From Vanessa cardui (taxonomy: Eukaryota; Arthropoda; Insecta; Lepidoptera; Nymphalidae), in assembly GCF_905220365.1 (NCBI RefSeq), contig NC_061151.1:5698197-5762196 (forward strand): a stretch of 64,000 bases of DNA, in the 5' to 3' direction. Under the pieces are notes generated by a model that was given only the letters and a program-made list of their open reading frames with translations, had not been told where the DNA came from and searched no databases. Position numbers and translations under genes: made by a program. Each line of letters opens with the position of its first letter. Position 1 is the stretch's first letter. Positions 59,278 through 64,000 of the stretch are shown here, in pieces.

Positions 59278-62082
59278 ATGGATTATAGTGATCCAAGTAA
59301 ATTAATTGAGGAACGTTGTTACGATAACTGGAATAACTATGTACGATCGATAACTGTAAATTCATTATTATTTTTTCATATAAACATAAGATCTATTACA
59401 AAAAAATTCTCACAGATTGAATATATTGTGTATAACAGTACCCGAAACATCGATATAATTATACTAACAGAAGTAAATTTAAAAGAAAATTGCGCATCCT
59501 TATTTGAATTACCGAATTATAACATGTACACAAAATTACGTGTTAGTCGTAGGGGAGGGGGAATTATTATTTATATCCATAAAAAGTATTTATTTACGAA
59601 AATTAATTCTGTAACATTAAATTTTGAATCCCTATTAGGTAACATTGAAATATATAAAGATTGTAAGTTATGTGTCTGCGCTGTGTACCGGCCGCCTGAT
59701 ACGAATAAAACTCAATTCATAAAGGAGCTATGCAACTTAATCGGAAACAATATTTGTAATAACATTTTACTTATTGGCGACATAAATATAAATATAATGA
59801 ATTCGAACAATATAACTAACTCGTATTTAAATTCCTTGTATGAACTAGGGTTGGAATGTGGAATTAAGCAATACACCCGTGTCGAATTACGAAATAATAT
59901 TATCACCAATTCATGTTTAGATCATGTGTTCGTGCGCAGTGTGGATTCCCATACAGTGCACACAGCCGTAATAAACAACGCAGTCGCTGACCATTACATT
60001 ACGGGGTGCGCGCTCGCCGGCTTGCCGCGCGGGACTAGTCGCGGAGCGGAGTGCAGCCGCACTGTCACTAAGTTAGATAACGAATTAGTTACTAAAGAGT
60101 TAAAATCCGTTGACTGGAACACAGCGCTCACATACCACTGTCCTGATAGCGTATTAGACTTTATAGTAAATAAATTTCAATGTATATATAAAAAGTGTAT
60201 AATAACGATAACAGAAAATAGTAAAAAATGTAAAAAATGTCCGTGGTTTAATAATAAAATAAAAAATATGTGTAAGAAACGAAATAAATTATATAAGATA
60301 TGGAAAAAGGATATGAGTAATATAGAAAATAGAATTATTTACAATAAATACAGAAATAAGACAAATAAATATATAAACTATGTAAAAAATTCATATTATA
60401 GGTTAGAAATAAGCAATAATTTTAAAAATACTAGAAAAGTGTGGCAAATTGTTAATAATTTAAGTGGAAAAGTTACAAAATCAGTAGATGAAATATTAAT
60501 AAAATCTTTCAAGTTAGATATACAAACAGTTGCTGACAACTTTGCTGACGAATATAGTAAAAGTGTGGACGCAATAACAACTTCTTGTAACCAGGTTATG
60601 CTGGACTCGAAATCTTACCGTAGGTGCCCTGAAGTGACAATGCGATTGCGAAAAGCAAGTAGTGATGCTATTCAGAAAATTATAACTAAATTAAACCAAA
60701 ACAAAAGCCCGGGTCTCGACGGGGTGCGCGCTTCAGATATAAAGGCAATCAAGAATGAAATAACACCTGCATTGACACATTTTGTAAACACGTGCATTGC
60801 CACTTCTAGGTACCCAAATCAATTAAAAAAAGGTATTATTCGTCCGATATACAAAAAGGGCAACCATACAGACTATTGTAACTATAGACCAATCACAATA
60901 TTATCCTGTATAGACAAAGTAGTTGAGAGATACTTGAGTCAGGAGATCAATGCTTTCTTACATAACTATAACATAATAACGGACAGGCAATTCGGTTTCC
61001 AAAAGAACCGGAGTACTTCTCAGCTACTGTGTAAATTCACCAATGACGTCAACAATTACATGAATGAGAAAATGCATGTAATTGTTGTTTTCATTGATTT
61101 TAGTAAAGCATTCGATTGCCTTATATACAATACATTATATACCAAGCTGCAGGACAATGGTGTACAGGGTCCTTTGCTCGAATGGTTCAAGAATTACCAC
61201 GAAAACCGGTATACTGTTGTAAAAATCGCAGACGTATATAGCAAAGCAGTAAATACCAAAAAAGGAACAGCACAGGGCTCAATTTTGGGCCCTACAGAGT
61301 ATTTACTATACGTAAACGACATGTGTAACACCATGAGAGAGGGCTCCGTATACCAGTTTGCTGACGACACTTGTTTGCTAGCCGCTCATTCCGATATCAG
61401 AGTAGCGGAACAAATTATAAATAACAACTTTAACACACTATGTAAATGGGCGCATGATGTGGGCTTGTTCATCAATGCATCTAAAACTAAAGCCATGCAT
61501 ATCCACACATCGCATAACAGAGCAATGCACACGCCCACCTTACGCGCTCACAGCCACGATTGCTTACACAGTCTGGCGGACACCACTGCGACATCATGTA
61601 ACTGTACTGAAATTGAATTTGTTAACAATCACACGTATGTTGGACTAGTAATTGACAGACGCTTCAACTGGTCAGCGCATGTAAATCATATATGTAATAA
61701 ACTTAGATCTATACTTAGTAAACTCTCCATACTGAAATACAAAGTCCCTTATAAAATGTTGAGAGTACTGTACATGGCATTAGCAGATTCTACTATAAAT
61801 TACTGCCTAAGTAGTTATGGAAGAACAAATAAAACATTAATTGACAACATATATGATTTACAGGTGAGGCTATTGAAGACTGTTGTATCAAAAAAAATAC
61901 GTCATAAACCCAGGTACCGCAATAAATACGGCACCAGAACATATAAGTATATGTTACCTGTAATATTAAATAATCTCCCTACTCAAATATGCGACGAGTA
62001 CATGAATAATTCAAATCCCACAAATATACTTAAAACTTATTTCATAAATTCAATTAAAAATATGAATAATAAGAAAATATAA
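59278..62082 (+). CDS. LINE ORF2: AP-type endonuclease and reverse transcriptase
   Basis: ATG at 59278 gives 934 residues; the frame is open upstream to 59194 but only with a GTG. Endonuclease motifs in order: FFHINIRS, LTEVNL, RGGGIIIYI, YRPPD, LIGDININ, CLDHVF and VADHYIT. RT blocks: NQNKSPGLDGVRASD, CNYRPITILS, VFIDFSKAFDC, KKGTAQGSILGPTEY and the catalytic YQFADDTCLL (about residue 694-697 of 934). Conserved catalytic residues are all present, so the protein may be active. Very AT-rich codon use, except for a GC-rich tract at about 60004-60066. It would copy its own RNA at nicked genomic DNA (target-primed reverse transcription). ORF1 of this copy is broken. Confidence 0.9.
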   Translation: MDYSDPSKLIEERCYDNWNNYVRSITVNSLLFFHINIRSITKKFSQIEYIVYNSTRNIDIIILTEVNLKENCASLFELPNYNMYTKLRVSRRGGGIIIYIHKKYLFTKINSVTLNFESLLGNIEIYKDCKLCVCAVYRPPDTNKTQFIKELCNLIGNNICNNILLIGDININIMNSNNITNSYLNSLYELGLECGIKQYTRVELRNNIITNSCLDHVFVRSVDSHTVHTAVINNAVADHYITGCALAGLPRGTSRGAECSRTVTKLDNELVTKELKSVDWNTALTYHCPDSVLDFIVNKFQCIYKKCIITITENSKKCKKCPWFNNKIKNMCKKRNKLYKIWKKDMSNIENRIIYNKYRNKTNKYINYVKNSYYRLEISNNFKNTRKVWQIVNNLSGKVTKSVDEILIKSFKLDIQTVADNFADEYSKSVDAITTSCNQVMLDSKSYRRCPEVTMRLRKASSDAIQKIITKLNQNKSPGLDGVRASDIKAIKNEITPALTHFVNTCIATSRYPNQLKKGIIRPIYKKGNHTDYCNYRPITILSCIDKVVERYLSQEINAFLHNYNIITDRQFGFQKNRSTSQLLCKFTNDVNNYMNEKMHVIVVFIDFSKAFDCLIYNTLYTKLQDNGVQGPLLEWFKNYHENRYTVVKIADVYSKAVNTKKGTAQGSILGPTEYLLYVNDMCNTMREGSVYQFADDTCLLAAHSDIRVAEQIINNNFNTLCKWAHDVGLFINASKTKAMHIHTSHNRAMHTPTLRAHSHDCLHSLADTTATSCNCTEIEFVNNHTYVGLVIDRRFNWSAHVNHICNKLRSILSKLSILKYKVPYKMLRVLYMALADSTINYCLSSYGRTNKTLIDNIYDLQVRLLKTVVSKKIRHKPRYRNKYGTRTYKYMLPVILNNLPTQICDEYMNNSNPTNILKTYFINSIKNMNNKKI

Positions 62083-62245
62083 AATTGTAGTTGTTGTAAG
62101 TAGTAGGTACTAGCATTAATTAATAGTTAAATCTTAGTATAAGAACTCGGCTTCCACACAGAAACCATACAGGTTTAAGTGGAATGTCTATTTGTATTCT
62201 AATCGTTTGTAACAAAAAACGTTTTTAGTCAATAATAAAAAAGTA
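62083..62245 (+). other. 3' UTR of the plus-strand LINE
   Basis: AAATTGTAGTTGTTGTAAGTAG ... AACTCGGCTTCCACACAG ... TTTTAGTCAATAATAAAAAAG. AATAAT/AATAAA words and an A-run near the end fit a poly(A)-type terminus. Confidence 0.65.
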
Positions 62246-62256
62246 TGGTTGTGTTC

Positions 62257-62414
62257 ATGCAGGTTTTCTCACTATGTTTTCCTGCACCGGCGAGCTCTAG
62301 ATGAATTATAAACACAAATTAAGCACATATGTATTTAGTGGTGCTTGCCTGGGTTTGAACCTGGAATCACCGGTTAAGATGCACATGTTCGAACCACTGG
62401 GCCATCTCGGCTCT
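62257..62414 (-). repeat. SINE-A head half
   Basis: CATGCAGGTTTTCTCACTATG ... GGTGCTTGCCTGGGTTTGAACC ... ACCACTGGGCCATCTCGGCTC. The tail half is missing where it meets the LINE 3' end. Confidence 0.82.
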
Positions 62415-63359
62415 ATGTATATAATATGTTATAAACCTTCTTCCCTTAAAGGGCCTTTAACCATCTTAAATAATTGTCAACATCCAAATCCCACCAAAAA
62501 CATAAATGTAAAAAAATGCCAAGTCTCTTGATGCAGTCTTTCCATCGTAAAAAGTTTTGAGATCCCATTGAAGCCAAGTCCTTCAAGTTATAAATCAATA
62601 TTTAGTAATTTAAACCTATCTTGGCGCAAAATTTGTAGTTTCTAAGTCTGCTAGAAGTACTTTAGATTTTTGATGATTGGCCAGTGAATCAGTGAGTGAC
62701 AAAATGGTGTAACTTTGATCGACCGTAAATCCTAAACTACTAATTCAATTGGCATGTAATTTCGAACTTCAGCTTGTTCTTATGTCTTCTTTTGTTCAAC
62801 GAAAACCTAAACTCCTAGCTTTGTCCATGTCGAAGATATAGGGGGGTCCAAATAGCCGCGAATCGCTTCGAGAAAAGTGGTACGGCCGTGCCCGTTTTGC
62901 TCGAGACTTGGCTGGCGCCCTGCCGTGCCTCCAGATAATGCACTTTTTTAAATAACTGTATTCAAGACGCTGACGTAAATTGAACTCGTACTTGACAATA
63001 CAACCTTTAATTAATATTCACGCAAACAAAAGAAGAAAGTTATGGTAACAATAATTTCCTGAACTTCATGGAAATATTCGGGGTGACCATATATCTCGTT
63101 TTGAGTGGGACAGTCCTGGTAATAATCCTGGTATGAAAAAAGTCGAAAATGTCTTGTGATAATAAAACTTCACAAGAACGAAACTTTATATGTATATGAA
63201 ATCAATTTAAATTTGAAAATTGATGTCCTATCTAGAAACACTAACCTTTAGTAATCCTAATAAATACAATAAATAAGTTTGTTTCTATGTTACGAATAAC
63301 TCCTAATTTTAATAGCTTGGTTTTTTTTTAAGAAATTTTGAGCATTTCTTCAGCAATGC
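62415..63359. other. No supported gene
   Basis: A GC-rich patch at 62840-62940 (GGTACGGCCGTGCCCG ... GGCGCCCTGCCGTGCC) contains GGTACGGCCGTGCC, a short palindrome. Otherwise AT-rich and unplaced. Confidence 0.35.
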
Positions 63360-63490
63360 GCCCTCAGTGGTTTCAATGACTCAACTTTCAAACCGGTGCA
63401 CATTAGTATTTGGAGGTAGATTATATGACGAGAGGATGGTACCCACCCAGATGCCAAAAAGCTTGCAGCACAAAGGCCTGCCACCAAACT
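63360..63490 (-). repeat. REP-T fragment
   Basis: CTTTCAAACCGGTGCACATTAG, GAGGTAGATTATATGACGAGAGG, GGTACCCACCCAGATG and AAGGCCTGCCACCAAAC. Confidence 0.68.
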
Positions 63491-63499
63491 TTAGACTTT

Positions 63500-63715
63500 T
63501 ATTTGACTACCAACGCTCATGGACATCTGAAACATCAGGGGGCTTGCAGATGCGTTGCCGGCCTTTAAGGAAGGAGTACGCTCTTGTCTTGAAGGTTCCC
63601 ATGCCGTATCGGTTCGGAAAAACCGCTGGCGAAAGCTGATTCCACAAAGTGGTTGTGCGAGGCAGAAAATGTCTAAGAAATCGCGCTGTTGTGGATTTTC
63701 GGACATCAAGGTGGT
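63500..63715 (-). pseudogene. LINE-T ORF2 C-terminal fragment
   Basis: Minus-strand frame: TTARFLRHFLPRTTTLWNQL, SPAVFPNRYGMGTFKTRAYS, GRQRICKPPDVSDVHERW. Same protein tail as at 49.3 kb. The extreme 3' end and poly(A) are replaced by REP-T sequence. Confidence 0.72.
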
Positions 63716-64000
63716 GCGGGTGAAACTTAGAATTTTGGCGAGATGTCCGAAAGTGAAATTCAACAGCCGGGATTAATCCGAACAATTCCTCGGAACATTC
63801 CCCGTGGAAAATTCGGTAGAAGATTCAGAGTGATCCAACATCTAAAGCTCAGCTTAATCATGAAATCAGGCTTTCCTAAAATTACACATCAAAAACCTAT
63901 CAACTCCTACCGTGAATAGCCGAGGGCACGAGCTAGTTTAAACTATATTTTCCATTATATAAAACAAGAAGCAAGTTGTAATTACGTAAGGCCTTTGTCA
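63716..64000. other. No recognised feature
   Basis: Mixed sequence to the window edge; GGGCACGAGCTAGTTTAAAC near 63925 may be an inverted REP-F/REP-C type start. Confidence 0.35.

Larger units (their letters stand above)
57962..62245 (+). mobile_element. Near full-length non-LTR retrotransposon (second family)
   Basis: Order: 5' leader (about 57962-58216), ORF1 (58217-59086, cut by a stop; the frame continues to 59197), ORF2 (59278-62082), 3' UTR of about 160 bp ending AATAATAAAAAAG. Same general plan as the minus-strand LINE at 30-34 kb but clearly a different family at the protein level. Boundaries are estimated. A SINE-A fragment follows directly at the 3' end. Confidence 0.85.

Overview
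The window looks like non-genic DNA, intergenic or intronic, from a lepidopteran and probably a nymphalid butterfly. It is AT-rich and packed with short interspersed repeats. I inferred the group from the repeat families: a very abundant tRNA-derived SINE resembling the Metulj SINEs of Heliconius, LINEs whose ORF1 carries a PHD-like zinc finger, RTE-type 3' ends with a TGATG tail, and Penelope-like fold-back ends. No database search was possible, so family names are tentative. I found no host gene that I can support. Two small ORFs (8266-8400 and 3872-4165) and one of 131 codons (41537-41932) are the only non-repeat candidates, all weak.

Family names used below. SINE-A: tRNA-headed SINE of about 320 bp, A box TGGCCCAGTGG, B box GGTTCAAACCC, tail either (GTT)n or (TTTAC)n. 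SINE-B: second tRNA-headed SINE, A box TGGTCGAGTGG, B box GGTTCGATTCC, tail (ATTT)n. REP-T: non-coding retroposon of about 300 bp with a poly(A) tail. LINE-T: LINE represented only by its ORF2 C-terminus and 3' end, which resembles the REP-T 3' end. LINE-K: LINE known from its ORF2 C-terminus ending in KKAWS and its 3' UTR. LINE-J: related LINE 3' end. RT-P: fragments of another RT-encoding element. RTE: RTE-like 3' ends. REP-C, REP-E, REP-F and REP-I: unclassified interspersed repeats.

Layout. 1-29.7 kb is a mosaic of SINE-A, SINE-B, REP-T, REP-C/E/F/I and LINE-K/J pieces, with a (TA)36 microsatellite (7.8 kb), an 82-bp tandem array split by a SINE (10.6-11.0 kb), a 448-bp G-rich MITE-like element (14.4 kb) and a Penelope-like fold-back (5.9 kb). 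29.77-34.67 kb holds a GIY-YIG (Penelope-like) remnant abutted by a near full-length LINE on the minus strand, with ORF1 intact and ORF2 open but lacking an ATG. 35-57.9 kb is again a mosaic, with clear nested insertions marked by target-site duplications: two RTE 3' ends, a fold-back in a SINE-A, and a 216-bp palindrome-rich insert in a SINE-B. There are also two copies of a composite LINE-T/REP-T structure, a fold-back at 48.9 kb and a perfect 20-bp hairpin at 46.2 kb. 58.0-62.2 kb holds a second, different near full-length LINE on the plus strand, with ORF2 intact and ORF1 cut by a TAG at a conserved tryptophan position. 62.2-64 kb returns to repeats.

The functional logic here is that of retrotransposons. 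Each near full-length LINE supplies an RNA-binding ORF1 protein and an endonuclease/reverse transcriptase. The SINEs carry Pol III promoters and would depend on LINE enzymes; the similarity of the REP-T and LINE-T 3' ends is the most direct evidence in the window of such a partnership.
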